Source: Chloroflexota bacterium (GTDB lineage Bacteria; Chloroflexota; Anaerolineae; Anaerolineales; UBA4823). Taken from it: a stretch of DNA of 64,000 bases. The notes beneath the pieces were generated by a model. That model saw only the letters and a program-made list of their open reading frames with translations, did no database searches and was not told where the DNA came from. Each line of letters begins with the position of its first letter. The first letter of the stretch is position 1. The DNA is taken from NCBI GenBank assembly GCA_029782365.1, contig JAKOUW010000202.1, positions 238,770 to 302,769 on the forward strand, in the 5' to 3' direction. The translations under genes and the position numbers were made by a program. Below, piece by piece: positions 38,105 through 47,673 of this stretch.

Positions 38105-40672
38105 TTATTTAATATAGCTAATCCATCTTGCCATATTAACATTCATCCATTGAAATCGAGCCGTTCCTGCACCATTATCATCACCGTCGAAGGAATCAAA
38201 TGCCCAATTCATAAACATATCTGCAATATCTTCATCCGGAGTATTTCCGCCAGGCATCATTGTTGTAGGATGATAAGAACACTTAAGACCACAGCTTATG
38301 TTATAACCATCCATAGTTCTTGAAAAATTTCCATATTGAAGTCCAGTAACGTGGTTACCATTTTTGTCAACAATTTCGCTAGATGACAGCATGTTATAAG
38401 GAGATTTACCCACGTCTTTTCCAAGGGAATCGTATACTTTGGTGTGAAAGCTATGACCGAGTTCATGAGACACAAGCTCGGGAGTTAAATTATTTGGTTT
38501 GAATGCTATAGTAGAACCAAAAGATCTACCATAATAACCATTTAATGAATAACCAAAACAATCTCCAGAACAAAAAGTTATTGTACCAAAAGCTTTTTGG
38601 AATATTAATTTCGAATCTTGATCCATGACCCTCCCCAAAGAAGTAGCAACAGATTGCACACCACGCAAGGCCTCTTCTTTATCATTATCGCTCCACGATC
38701 CTTGTAAGACGACTTTATAATAAACCCATAACTCGGTTTTCGTAGCCATTGGAATTTTGCAATTCCCATCGGCATTGCAAATAGCGTGTCCCGACGGATC
38801 ATTCCACCGGATAGGGTTATTGTTCGCGTAACCGTACCTATCCCAGGCCTGCACGCCCTGGCTGGCGAGCGGTATAATCGAGTCCGGCTGGGCCCAGCGG
38901 TTAAGATAACTGTCGTACCACCTTGCCCCATAGTAGTACAGCCCTATTTCCGCCTGGTTGCGCTGACCGGTGTACTGGAATGTAGTGGCCATCGTCCCAT
39001 AAGCGTAGCGTGTCTCTCCCCAGCCTTTGTAGCGCAGCTCTGCCTGCGCCACCCCATTCGGGTCCACCATGCGGTTGGTGCTGCCCAGGTGATCGCCCAG
39101 CAGGAAGTTCAGCCCAATCGTCTGCCCGGTGCTGCTGCCGCTGCGCATCGCCACCCGCACTGCCCCGGCATAATAGTACTTCACCAGCGTGCTCGTGCTG
39201 CCCGTCCATTCGAAATAGTTGCCGATGTACACCGTTGTCACGCCCCCCGCCGTGCCCTTTACCCGCACACCGCTGCCATCATAAACAAACGCCGCGCTGG
39301 CTGCCCCGCTCACCCCGCTCATCTGGTTCTCGGCGTTGTACGCCAACGTGTAGCTCTGCCCAGACACCGTGCGCTTGACCATGTTGCCGTTCAGATCGTA
39401 ACAGTAGCTGTTCGACCCGGCTGTCACCACGGCGTGCGCTTTGCTCAAGGCCCCATCCGGGCAGCTACCGCTTTGCGCCCCATAACTGTAGCTGCTGCTC
39501 CCTTTGCTCGCCAGGTTGCCGCTGGTCGCACTGTAGCTGTAGCTCTCGGCATACGTCCCCCACGTGCCCCCGCTGGCGCCCGCCGACAGCAGCCTGTTCA
39601 GGTTGTCATACGTAAAGCTCTGCGTCTGGATGCCGCCGGCTTTGTAGTCCTTGATCCAGCTCAGGTTGCCCATCGCATCGTAATTATACTCGAACGACTG
39701 CAGCGACGTGCGGTTGGCGTACGAGCCCGCTTTGAGATAGCGCAGCGCGCCTCCCTGCACGCTCCACGGGTGGTAGTCATAGTCGCTGACCACCACCGGC
39801 TGGCTGCCCAGGTTGGCTGCCCCCAGCCAGCGCTGGTCCACCCGTCCCGCCGCATCATAGATGGTCTGCGGCACGTAGTAGTAACTGTTATTGCTGCTGT
39901 ACAGGCTGCTCAGCATCCCCTGCCCGTTGTAGCCGTAGGTCACCTGCTCCCCCACATTTGCCAGGTTATCCGCCGGGTATTTCATCCAGTTCAGCATATC
40001 CGCACTATTATAATTCCATTCCGTCTTGAACAGCCCGCCGCCCGTCACGGTCTTCACTTCCCGCACCAGCCGCCCCCGGCTGTCGTAGCTCCAGGCTGTT
40101 CCTCCCGAGCCGTCCAGCATGCCCGTGCGCTGTCCCAAGCCGTTCTGCCCCAATACTTCGCGGTATTCGTCGTACAACAGCGGCCCCACCAATGCCTGGG
40201 TGACGAAGTCCCAGCGCTGCCCGATGCCGTAGCCGTCCACTGCCCCGTCCGTGCGATTGGCTAACAGCGTCCCTGGCGCCGCCGTTTTCCACAGCTTGAG
40301 CTTGAAGGAGCTGTCCGCACCCATCTCCAGCCGGGCGGTGTACCACACGTTGGCTTCCACGCTCACCCCCAGGCTCACCTGGCTGGAGCTGCTGCCCACG
40401 TAGTCCCGGTAGAACTGCCCGCCGATCCAGTACAACCCCCAGCGCCGGTAGTTTGGGTTCCCCGATGGCTTGTTCTCCAAATAGATAATGCCCCGCCCGT
40501 TGGCGCGGTCGAGCCTGAAGGTGACTTCCACTCCCTGCCCGTCATTAAGCGCCGCGCTGCGTTTGAGGTAATTGACCCAGCCGGAGTTCTCGGCGATCGT
40601 CGCCTGCCCGCCGCTCAAGCTCACGCCATTCTGCGCCCAGCCTTCCGCCAGGCTGGCGCTAAAGCCGTTCAT
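38105..40672 (-). CDS. RHS protein, 5'-truncated, with HELGH zinc-protease-like tip
   Basis: 855 residues. It begins inside the RHS shell, where it matches the long RHS gene (EGWAQNGVSLSGGQATIAEN). A ~170-residue lectin/LamG-like beta-sandwich comes first, then YD repeats and the RHS-associated core (GDHLGSTNRM, LYYYGARWYD, RWNDPSGH). After DPSGH comes CNADGNC and then a ~190-residue C-terminal domain with SHELGHSFH (His736 region) and a later DEDIADMF that could supply the third zinc ligand, so a metallopeptidase toxin is plausible. No signal peptide, no good ribosome site and no promoter are apparent, so this copy may be a silent cassette. Composition drops in GC right after DPSGH. Confidence 0.85.
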   Translation of the reverse strand: MNGFSASLAEGWAQNGVSLSGGQATIAENSGWVNYLKRSAALNDGQGVEVTFRLDRANGRGIIYLENKPSGNPNYRRWGLYWIGGQFYRDYVGSSSSQVSLGVSVEANVWYTARLEMGADSSFKLKLWKTAAPGTLLANRTDGAVDGYGIGQRWDFVTQALVGPLLYDEYREVLGQNGLGQRTGMLDGSGGTAWSYDSRGRLVREVKTVTGGGLFKTEWNYNSADMLNWMKYPADNLANVGEQVTYGYNGQGMLSSLYSSNNSYYYVPQTIYDAAGRVDQRWLGAANLGSQPVVVSDYDYHPWSVQGGALRYLKAGSYANRTSLQSFEYNYDAMGNLSWIKDYKAGGIQTQSFTYDNLNRLLSAGASGGTWGTYAESYSYSATSGNLASKGSSSYSYGAQSGSCPDGALSKAHAVVTAGSNSYCYDLNGNMVKRTVSGQSYTLAYNAENQMSGVSGAASAAFVYDGSGVRVKGTAGGVTTVYIGNYFEWTGSTSTLVKYYYAGAVRVAMRSGSSTGQTIGLNFLLGDHLGSTNRMVDPNGVAQAELRYKGWGETRYAYGTMATTFQYTGQRNQAEIGLYYYGARWYDSYLNRWAQPDSIIPLASQGVQAWDRYGYANNNPIRWNDPSGHAICNADGNCKIPMATKTELWVYYKVVLQGSWSDNDKEEALRGVQSVATSLGRVMDQDSKLIFQKAFGTITFCSGDCFGYSLNGYYGRSFGSTIAFKPNNLTPELVSHELGHSFHTKVYDSLGKDVGKSPYNMLSSSEIVDKNGNHVTGLQYGNFSRTMDGYNISCGLKCSYHPTTMMPGGNTPDEDIADMFMNWAFDSFDGDDNGAGTARFQWMNVNMARWISYIK

Positions 40673-40729
40673 GAGTTGTATAATCTACTTCCTGAACGTC
40701 TTTACAATGTGGATTTTCTCCACGGAGAA

Positions 40730-42094
40730 TTATTTTGACCAATAAATTGCCGCAGGGAGCCAATCAGCAATTTTATATTTCATACTGCTTTCGACCGAAA
40801 CAACATAACCCCTGCGATCTGGTACATTCAATACAAATATGGCTACCCAGTTTCCATCAGGCGATAATGCCGCGTCGAACCCCGAGCCAGAAAGTTCCTG
40901 GTCTGGATGCCAAATCACACTTCCCGTGCGCGAATCAAGGATTAGCCAACACAGGTGAGCGAAATTCTGGCACGCTTGGTTTGCATTGTCCTCGGCATGG
41001 ATAAAAAGGCGAGATCCATCTTGTGACCACTGCAAAACTCTTTGAGGAATATCTACAGTTGGTTGAAAATATGAAAATGGCAGGGTTGTTGAATTGAGAG
41101 ATGCATCTACTATACCCAATTCACCGTTCGGCCTAGCATATAACACTTTTTCTTCCTCAGGCGCAAACGCCCAATCCTGTACTGCAATATTAATCAGTGA
41201 AAGTTCATTCGTACGCCATACTGATCCATCTTTTTCCAAAACCAGGTACTCTTCCTGACTAGATGGCAATGGACACCAAACCGCCAGGTACTCTGTTCTC
41301 GAGGATATGCCAAGCCAACCACAAATACCTGACAACCTGTAGGCTTCATGATGCAAGATGTTGTATAAAACGAGCGTTGACCGATTGGCGATAAGAAGGA
41401 ATTTGTCTCTAAACAGCCATTTTAACTGTAAGGTGTCATACCCGGAATCATAGTGTAGCCAATCTTCGCTGTCAGTCCAAATAAGATTACCGTCATTCAG
41501 CCTGATATCATCAATCCATAATCTTACATGAATATGATTGAAAGTTGCATACGCGACTTGGTCTGAATAATATGCAAAAGCTAATGCATCTGAATTCCCA
41601 CCAGGAGATTCCATCTTTGGATCAGTAGGAAAGAGCGGCACCAGATTGGAGCCATCGACTACTGGAGAATCAATTTGTGGGATGAAATTTCCATAAAAAG
41701 TTGCTCCATCCCAAATATAAATATGTCCTAAAGGGACCACCTCGTTGGTAGTGACGACCGGCTGAGTACCAGCAGGTGATGGAATGGTGGAAGTCTGAGC
41801 ATTGGAAGTTTGCGGTAAAGCAGTTTCGACGGTAGGATGGGGTTTGGTTGAGGAAGGCTGATTGCTGGTAGGTTGGGGGGTAGTGGAAGGTTCCCGAGGT
41901 GTGAAGGTTGTAGAAGGAGTAATAGAACCAGGATTACTCGGAATAGTTCGCCTAGCTTCCATACCTGTAGTGGATGATGTTAGTACGGTTGGCCTCGGAG
42001 GGTTGGTTGAGTTCGATGGCGGCATCGGTTGTGCAGATCTGCAAGCAGATATAGCCACTAGCAAAAATGCGATCAAAGTAATGGCTCGATTCAT
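40730..42094 (-). CDS. Array lipoprotein 6, propeller-like
   Basis: 454 residues. Lipobox ISAC (Cys18), then ~100 Thr/Pro/Ser-rich residues, then a domain with propeller-like elements (LIWTDSEDWLHYDSG, VLQWSQDGSRLFIHAED, AALSPDGNWVAIFVL), consistent with a degenerate PD40/WD40-like fold. AAAGGG lies upstream of the ATG, which is 53 bp after the stop of the tip at 42148. Predicted surface-anchored partner of that tip. No enzymatic motif seen. Confidence 0.72.
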   Translation of the reverse strand: MNRAITLIAFLLVAISACRSAQPMPPSNSTNPPRPTVLTSSTTGMEARRTIPSNPGSITPSTTFTPREPSTTPQPTSNQPSSTKPHPTVETALPQTSNAQTSTIPSPAGTQPVVTTNEVVPLGHIYIWDGATFYGNFIPQIDSPVVDGSNLVPLFPTDPKMESPGGNSDALAFAYYSDQVAYATFNHIHVRLWIDDIRLNDGNLIWTDSEDWLHYDSGYDTLQLKWLFRDKFLLIANRSTLVLYNILHHEAYRLSGICGWLGISSRTEYLAVWCPLPSSQEEYLVLEKDGSVWRTNELSLINIAVQDWAFAPEEEKVLYARPNGELGIVDASLNSTTLPFSYFQPTVDIPQRVLQWSQDGSRLFIHAEDNANQACQNFAHLCWLILDSRTGSVIWHPDQELSGSGFDAALSPDGNWVAIFVLNVPDRRGYVVSVESSMKYKIADWLPAAIYWSK

Positions 42095-42147
42095 GATATT
42101 GCCCTTTTACCAAACAATTTTACGATCTCAGGCATTAAATGCTATAG

Positions 42148-43002
42148 CTACCAATTGGGAGGTTGTTGGTTCTTTTCCAAGTCTACAGCGGTAGAATATT
42201 CAAAATTCGATATAAACATATGACGGCTTCCACCAAGGCCAGGAATGAATTGAGAACCCAAGTCCGCATATCTGAAATGAGGCCTACCTGGATTTACATA
42301 ACTTGCCCAATAATCGCCCGGTTCTTCTTCTTTCACCATACGAAAATCCGTCGCACATCCCTTAACATATTGACTGGTTGGATCTGCCGAGGAGCCAGTT
42401 CCATAAGTTGACCAATTTTCATAAGCATTTTTTGCATTCATGTAAGCTTGTTTCCAACCTGATGCAAACAGGCCTTTACTACCCATCGAATAAACATCTG
42501 ACCAATAAGCAGCTAACTCTTCAATAGTGGGATCATCAGGTAAGCCTGGATAAATTGGATAATTAGAATTCGTACCGTCGCATTTGCTGTAATAACACGA
42601 TGCAGCTGATTGAACACCTTTTACTGCTTTCCATAATGTATCTTGCTTTTTTATGAGTGAAACCCTATTCAGATATGTCCAAGCAATTATTTTCATCCAA
42701 TAATTCGAGTATGTTCCTCGGTTAGTTTCGGCCATTATTACTGCGGCTAAAAGACAGATTTCCCAATTTGCACAAGGATTCTGCTCATTTTCATTAAACA
42801 CTGGCCATCCACCATTTCCTGCACCTCCGAGCACGCAATATCCGTCAGCATCATACAATTTGCATCCTTTCACGGGGTTTGGAGCCGGGTTTTTACCGCT
42901 CGGATCGACCAGGTTCACAGGGTTGTCGAGCACGTAGGCATAGCGGTCAAAACTGATGTTCGAAAAATGTAGGTTCACCCACCTAATTGGCCACGTTAAC
43001 AA
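42148..43002 (-). CDS. Short RHS tip with possible SleB-like hydrolase domain
   Basis: 284 residues. Only ~25 residues of RHS core remain (FDRYAYVLDNPVNLVDPSG). After DPSG a spaced Cys/Asp/Gly motif (C-KLYDADGY-C) leads into a ~225-residue domain. Its LLAAVIMAETNRG followed by IAWTYLNRV resembles the Glu-containing helix and NRV element of SleB/Hydrolase_2 wall hydrolases, a tentative match. The N-terminus is an accident of truncation and the cassette has no signal or promoter, so it is probably silent unless recombined onto a full RHS gene. Lipoprotein 40730-42094 follows. Confidence 0.62.
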   Translation of the reverse strand: MLTWPIRWVNLHFSNISFDRYAYVLDNPVNLVDPSGKNPAPNPVKGCKLYDADGYCVLGGAGNGGWPVFNENEQNPCANWEICLLAAVIMAETNRGTYSNYWMKIIAWTYLNRVSLIKKQDTLWKAVKGVQSAASCYYSKCDGTNSNYPIYPGLPDDPTIEELAAYWSDVYSMGSKGLFASGWKQAYMNAKNAYENWSTYGTGSSADPTSQYVKGCATDFRMVKEEEPGDYWASYVNPGRPHFRYADLGSQFIPGLGGSRHMFISNFEYSTAVDLEKNQQPPNW

Positions 43003-43023
43003 ATTCAGTGAGGAGTATAATTA

Positions 43024-43236
43024 TCAAGAAATGAAGGGGAGATAAGCAAGCCATTCTGCTGCGCCATATCCATTGAAAAATGTTATACCAGTTTTGGGGT
43101 CAATATGATACTTTGCCCATTAGCATGAGTTGTCGAGGCCTTCGAACTGTGAAGGAGACAATACTAATGCTTCCGCAAAACCCGATGACAAATTAGTTTC
43201 TCGGTTTTTCCATATAGTTACCGTTTTAGATTGCAT
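43024..43236 (-). pseudogene. Degenerate ORF between modules
   Basis: From an ATG at 43236 the minus strand reads 38 sensible codons, a TAA at 43122-43120, then 31 more in the same frame including WAKYHIDPKTGITFFNGYGAAEW and a final TGA. It looks like the end of a former tip or partner gene, broken by one stop. No family recognised. The rest of 43003-43348 holds no other gene on this strand. Confidence 0.35.
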
Positions 43237-43310
43237 CCTCCGGCCAAAGTGCCGGTTTTTGAAGGTTAATTGGCTGAGGCAGTGAAAATAACACGATTTT
43301 GTTTATCTCC

Positions 43311-43375
43311 ATTGTCTGTCGGTTTTTTGGCCTCGACATCCACAAGTATTATCTGGTTGCCGTCGGCGTGGATGC
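43311..43375 (+). pseudogene. Possible IS110-family transposase N-terminal remnant
   Basis: The plus strand reads FFGLDIHKYYLVAVGVDASG, very like the DEDD-domain start of IS110-type transposases (GLDIHK...VAV.D). The match ends after ~20 residues and then runs antisense to the lipoprotein gene, whose last codons lie inside it. The remnant is short and could be chance. Confidence 0.35.
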
Positions 43376-44425
43376 GTCTGGTGTAGTTGAAGGCGTTAAC
43401 GCAGATGTTATTATAACAGTCGGCTTCCAGTCGAATATCCCTTGCACTTTACCATTTTCGTCAAAATTAATCACTCCGCCACCAGTAATATTTAAACCAA
43501 TTTCCCCGAGGTGATTTCCTGCATATGCTTGCATATTGCCAGGAATTGTTTTCGCCAGGCGCTCTTTCAAATCGTCATTAATAATTTCCTCGTATTGTGT
43601 CAAAAATGATTTAGATGTCTGAATTTCGATACCAATGCCATTTTGTTTGTAAACTTCCAATGGAAAACGCAGCATTTGAGTAACATGCTCACGTTCATCA
43701 TTGGCAACCGCGGTGAGAAAATTTTTTGAGGCATTCAAAATCAAATCATCATCTTTTACACCCGCAATCTGAAACCGGTGATTTAATGTTCCACTTATGC
43801 CACTCTCCAATTTAAGATATACTGCATAAGTTCGCTCACTGGTTTTACTAGTTAATATTCCTGTTATAATCTTCTCCTGTAAAATTTTATCACTTGGATT
43901 TTGGCTACGTGGATCAGCTTTAGGAAACTCCCCTTCGATGCGAGCCTCAATATTATTTTCATCTTTTGTAAACAGCCACATGATGAAGTACCGTTCCGCA
44001 ATACACCCTCTGATTTTATATTCCCTAACTTGGCCTAAATCAAAATAAAATCCCAAGATTTCGTTGTTTGTCGTGAAGTTTAGCTGCACCATAACATTCC
44101 CGCTCTCTGCTTGATCACCATTATATTCCCATAGCCAGTTACCTTCCATACTCTCTGTTATGCTGGAGGTGAATATACAATGTTGAATTTTCCAGGCATC
44201 TTGCGTAGCGGAAGGAGCTGGCGTTGCTATTTGAATTGGCGTGATTGTCCCAATAAGTGTAGGGGAAAGTATCTGGGTCAGTATTGATGTAGGTGATTGC
44301 TCTGCCAAAACTACAGCCGATGTGGGTAAAGAGGAGGAAATTGGGGTAATAGTACAGGCTATGATGATCCAAGCAAGAAATAAAAGGAAGGCTGTCTGGT
44401 GTAAGAATCTTTTTACTTGAAACAC
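43349..44425 (-). CDS. Array lipoprotein 5, partner of the lysozyme tip
   Basis: 358 residues from a GTG with GGAGG six bases upstream. Lipobox IIAC (Cys24), a ~45-residue Ser/Thr/Pro-rich tether and a ~270-residue domain without recognised motifs. The C-terminal end (PSTTPDASTPTATR) is read through a possible IS110 remnant, so the original 3' end may have been replaced. The start is 13 bp after the stop of the GH24 tip. If it is an immunity protein it would act outside the membrane, where a lysozyme would attack the wall; no similarity to known lysozyme inhibitors is visible. Confidence 0.7.
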   Translation of the reverse strand: MFQVKRFLHQTAFLLFLAWIIIACTITPISSSLPTSAVVLAEQSPTSILTQILSPTLIGTITPIQIATPAPSATQDAWKIQHCIFTSSITESMEGNWLWEYNGDQAESGNVMVQLNFTTNNEILGFYFDLGQVREYKIRGCIAERYFIMWLFTKDENNIEARIEGEFPKADPRSQNPSDKILQEKIITGILTSKTSERTYAVYLKLESGISGTLNHRFQIAGVKDDDLILNASKNFLTAVANDEREHVTQMLRFPLEVYKQNGIGIEIQTSKSFLTQYEEIINDDLKERLAKTIPGNMQAYAGNHLGEIGLNITGGGVINFDENGKVQGIFDWKPTVIITSALTPSTTPDASTPTATR

Positions 44426-44438
44426 TTATTTCCTCCAT

Positions 44439-45619
44439 TCAAGGATAATAAACATTCAATGGATTATTCATATATTCTTCCAATGTCGGTAATGTAATAT
44501 CATAACCTGAAAGAAACATTAAAGCCTCCGCATAACGCCTCCTCATTAATCCAGGGATTTGTTTATTGGAGCCTGAGTCGATTGGCCCTTGGAGAAAATG
44601 AAATCCCGCCTCAATATATTTGCTATCGTTTATAAGATTTATCTTAGTTGGGTATTCAAGATGAAATCCCCAATTAAAGATAAGACTCACTAGAGCGTCA
44701 AACATGTGTTGCGTGATTGGTACTTTAATTCGTCTTTTTACAACTTGTATTGCGGATTCAAGATCTTTTTTCAACAAGTTTTCAAATTCTACGACTGAAT
44801 AATTATTGTATATGTCTTCACCTCGTCTTCCATCGCAAGGGTCATCGTGAATTTTGTGCCCCCATCCAATAGTACAATTGCCTTTTCCCTGGCCTTTGGT
44901 ATTAAAGTAAATCTCAGGTTGTTGTGGATCTGAAAGATCGTTATAAGGACGATCAGAAAAACCTTCTTGAATTTTTATGAAATCAAGTCCTTCTTGGCTA
45001 ATTTCCCATTTATTAGGCATTTTCATTTCCAGGCTATTCTGGCGCCAAGGCGGCTTACAATAAGGGCCCCACGTTCCACAGGATACATGTTTACCCCTTT
45101 CCCAACAATTCCCTTCCTCATCGCACGTGGCATGCCCCGACGGATCGACCAGATTGACAGGGTTGTCGAGAACGTAGGCATAGCGGTCAAAACTGAGAGG
45201 CCAAAAGCCATTCGGTACGATGCTGTCCGCCTGCACGAACCTGCCCAACGAGACATCCACCCAACGGGCATTGTAGAAGTAAAGCCCCAGCGAATCCTCC
45301 CTGTACTGGCCTGTGAATCCCTTCATCGTCAATGTGATGCTGCCAGACAAAATACTGCCCCAGGGGGTGTAAGTCACTTTTTCCAACGGATTGATCTGGT
45401 TTCCACTACCTGTCAAGATGAGGGACACACTCCCCAGGTGGTCGCCCAGCATCCAGTACAAAGTCACGCTGCCCCCGCTCTCCTTGCGCATGGCAGACAC
45501 GCTGGCGCCCAGCCCATAATACTTGGTCGTCCCATTCGAGTTCCATTCATAATAGCCGCCGATAAACACGGTGGTCACGCCCCCGATCACGCTCTTCACC
45601 CGCCCTCCCCCGCCATCGT
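44439..45619 (-). CDS. RHS tip with GH24 (phage-type) lysozyme domain, 5' end cut by IS21
   Basis: About 393 residues of continuous RHS frame up to the IS21 end. RHS core: GDHLGSVSLIL, FTGQYREDSLGLYFYNARWVD, DNPVNLVDPSGH. Then CDEEGNC and, from ~residue 198 of the GTG-initiated frame (45599), a clear GH24 lysozyme: Glu212 in IQEGFSDRPYND, TIGWGHKIHDD (Thr243), FDALVSLIFNWG and GLMRRRYAEALMF. It would cleave peptidoglycan, so the tip must act outside the cytoplasm. The upstream part of the same gene lies beyond the IS element at 47756-47965. It has no own start or promoter and is likely silent. Confidence 0.88.
45547..45619. repeat. 73-bp direct repeat, left copy, abutting IS21
   Basis: Identical base for base to 47756-47828. 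The repeat is RHS-core sequence encoding RVKSVIGGVTTVFIGGYYE. It ends exactly at the left IS end. Confidence 0.9.
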
Positions 45620-45718
45620 TGTCAGCATCAATGGTAAAAGTACCTAAAACATCAACTTAAAAAGTCCCCTAAACATCATCTAAAATGTACCTTACTTGGG
45701 AGACCAAAGGAGGTACGC

Positions 45719-46894
45719 ATGATTGGGAAGGAGGAATTTGCAGTGATCAAGGCATTGGAACAACGAGGTATTTACCTAAAGGACATAGCCGAACAATTGG
45801 GAGTACACCCGAAAACGGTGAGCCGGGCGTTGAAGCGGAATAGAGCGTGCAAACCAGAACGGAAGAAACGGGGGAGCAAACTGGACGCCTACAAAGCGCA
45901 CATCGATCGGCTGCTGTCTGAGGGGGTGTGGAACGATGTGGTCATCTTGCGGGAGATCCAGGCCGAAGGATACCAAGGTGGGATGACGATCCTGAGAGTT
46001 TACATACAGCCGAAACGGGCGCTGCGAGCGGGGCGGGTGACGGTGCGGTTTGAGACCAAGCCCGGGGAGCAGATGCAAACCGATTGGGGTGAGGTGGAAG
46101 TAGAACTGGCAGGACAAGTGACCAAGGTGTATTTCCAGGTCAACCAGTTGGGCTATTCGCGGCGGTTTCACTTCTGGTGTGCAGACCGGGCGGATGCGGA
46201 ACACACCTATGAAGGGTTGGTGCGCAGTTTTGAGTATTTCGGCGGTGTGACGGGCGAGGTGCTGGTAGATAACCAAAAAAGTGCAGTTCTGAAGGCCTCC
46301 AACGAAGGCCAACCGACGTTCAACGAGCGCTTTCTGGACCTGGCTGGGCACTATGGTTTCACCGCACGGGCCTGCCGACCGTACCGGGCGCGGACGAAGG
46401 GTAAAGACGAACGCATGGTCGGGTATATCAAACAGCATTTTTTCGTGCGCTACCGCAAGTTTGAGAGTTGGGTGCACCTCAACCAGTTGGCAGAGGGCTG
46501 GTTGAGAGAAGAAGCTGACCGAAGGGTGCATGGCACAGTCAAAGAAGTCGTGGCGGAGCGGTTTGAGCGGGAACGTCCGTCACTGAAGCCCTTGCCTGCC
46601 AGACGTTATGACACTTCTTACCTGGAAGTACGCCAGGTGGGCTGGGATGGGTATGTGGACGTGAATGGCAATCGCTACAGTGTTCCGGCAAAACTGGATG
46701 GGCAGACGGTGACCGTGCGGATAGGTCTGGATGAGACGCTGCGAGTATTCCAGGGTGAGACCCTGGTCGCTACTCACACCCTCAAAGACAAGTCCGCAGG
46801 TTGGAGTACCATCCCTGAGCATCACGCCGACTTGTGGAAAGGCCTGCTCAAGGTCGAGCAGCGTCCCCTGGCGGCTTATGCGGAGGTGGCCTGA
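45719..46894 (+). CDS. istA: IS21 transposase IstA
   Basis: 391 residues. N-terminal helix-turn-helix (YLKDIAEQLGVHPKTVSRALKR), then the RNase H-like rve domain with DDE residues: Asp in MQTDWGE, Asp in VLVDNQKSAV and Glu in KGKDERMVGYIKQHF region. The C-terminal beta domain is present (VNGNRYSVPAKL). AGGAGG lies five bases before the ATG. It cuts and joins the IS ends with help from IstB. Length is slightly shorter than many IstA but no motif is missing. Confidence 0.93.
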   Translation: MIGKEEFAVIKALEQRGIYLKDIAEQLGVHPKTVSRALKRNRACKPERKKRGSKLDAYKAHIDRLLSEGVWNDVVILREIQAEGYQGGMTILRVYIQPKRALRAGRVTVRFETKPGEQMQTDWGEVEVELAGQVTKVYFQVNQLGYSRRFHFWCADRADAEHTYEGLVRSFEYFGGVTGEVLVDNQKSAVLKASNEGQPTFNERFLDLAGHYGFTARACRPYRARTKGKDERMVGYIKQHFFVRYRKFESWVHLNQLAEGWLREEADRRVHGTVKEVVAERFERERPSLKPLPARRYDTSYLEVRQVGWDGYVDVNGNRYSVPAKLDGQTVTVRIGLDETLRVFQGETLVATHTLKDKSAGWSTIPEHHADLWKGLLKVEQRPLAAYAEVA

Positions 46895-47673
46895 TGGAAC
46901 TGCCCAACTTGTTAGAAAAACTGCGCATGGACCACCTGGAAGCCCAACTGGATGCCGTCTGCGAGCAAGCTGCCCAACGCCAGCTCGATTACAAAACTTT
47001 TCTTAGCCAGGCGCTGCAAGCCGAGTGGCAGGGCCGCTTCCAACGCGGCATCGACGCCCGGCTGCGCCAGGCGCGTTTCCCCTGGCTCAAGACTCTGGAA
47101 CAGTTTGAATTTGACTTCCAACCTAGCCTGGACCGTAGACAGGTGCGCGAGCTGGCCGGGTTGAGCTTTGTCGAACGCGGGCACAACGTCGTCGTCTTAG
47201 GCCCACCTGGAGTCGGCAAGACTCACCTGGCCATCGCCCTGGGGATCAAGGCCGTGGAAGCTGGTTTCTCGGCCCTGTTCCTGACCCTGGAAGCGCTGAT
47301 GACCCGCCTGGTGAAGGCAGCTAACGAGAACCGCCTGGAGCGCAGCTTGCAGCAGCTCACTTACCCCAAAGTTTTGATCATCGATGAGATTGGCTACCTG
47401 CCGCTCTCTAACCTGGAAGCCAGTCTGTTCTTCCGATTGGTCGTCCGGCGTTACGAACGCGCCAGCCTGATCGTAACCAGCAACAAGAGCTTTCTGGATT
47501 GGGGCGAAGTTTTCCATGATCCGGTCTTGGCCACCGCCATTCTCGACCGGCTGTTGCATTACTCGACTACCTTGAACATCAAGGGCGAGAGTTACCGCCT
47601 CAAGGAAAAACGCCGGGCCGGATTATTGGGACGTTCTTCTACCCAGGAACAGGAGGTGCCCGCCGAACCTTAA
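46894..47673 (+). CDS. istB: IS21 helper ATPase IstB
   Basis: 259 residues from the ATG overlapping the istA stop (TGATG), with GGAGG in front. DnaC-like AAA+ ATPase: Walker A LGPPGVGKTHLAIAL, Walker B VLIIDEIGYLPL, and a sensor-type TSNKSF. It remodels target DNA and stimulates IstA. The frame opens earlier at 46834, but the upstream part belongs to istA. Confidence 0.95.
   Translation: MELPNLLEKLRMDHLEAQLDAVCEQAAQRQLDYKTFLSQALQAEWQGRFQRGIDARLRQARFPWLKTLEQFEFDFQPSLDRRQVRELAGLSFVERGHNVVVLGPPGVGKTHLAIALGIKAVEAGFSALFLTLEALMTRLVKAANENRLERSLQQLTYPKVLIIDEIGYLPLSNLEASLFFRLVVRRYERASLIVTSNKSFLDWGEVFHDPVLATAILDRLLHYSTTLNIKGESYRLKEKRRAGLLGRSSTQEQEVPAEP

Noticed and set aside
38786..40264. 492-codon plus-strand frame opposite an RHS gene
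   Set aside because: Composition dominated by Arg, Ala, Val and His with no domain; explained by the GC-rich RHS core on the other strand.
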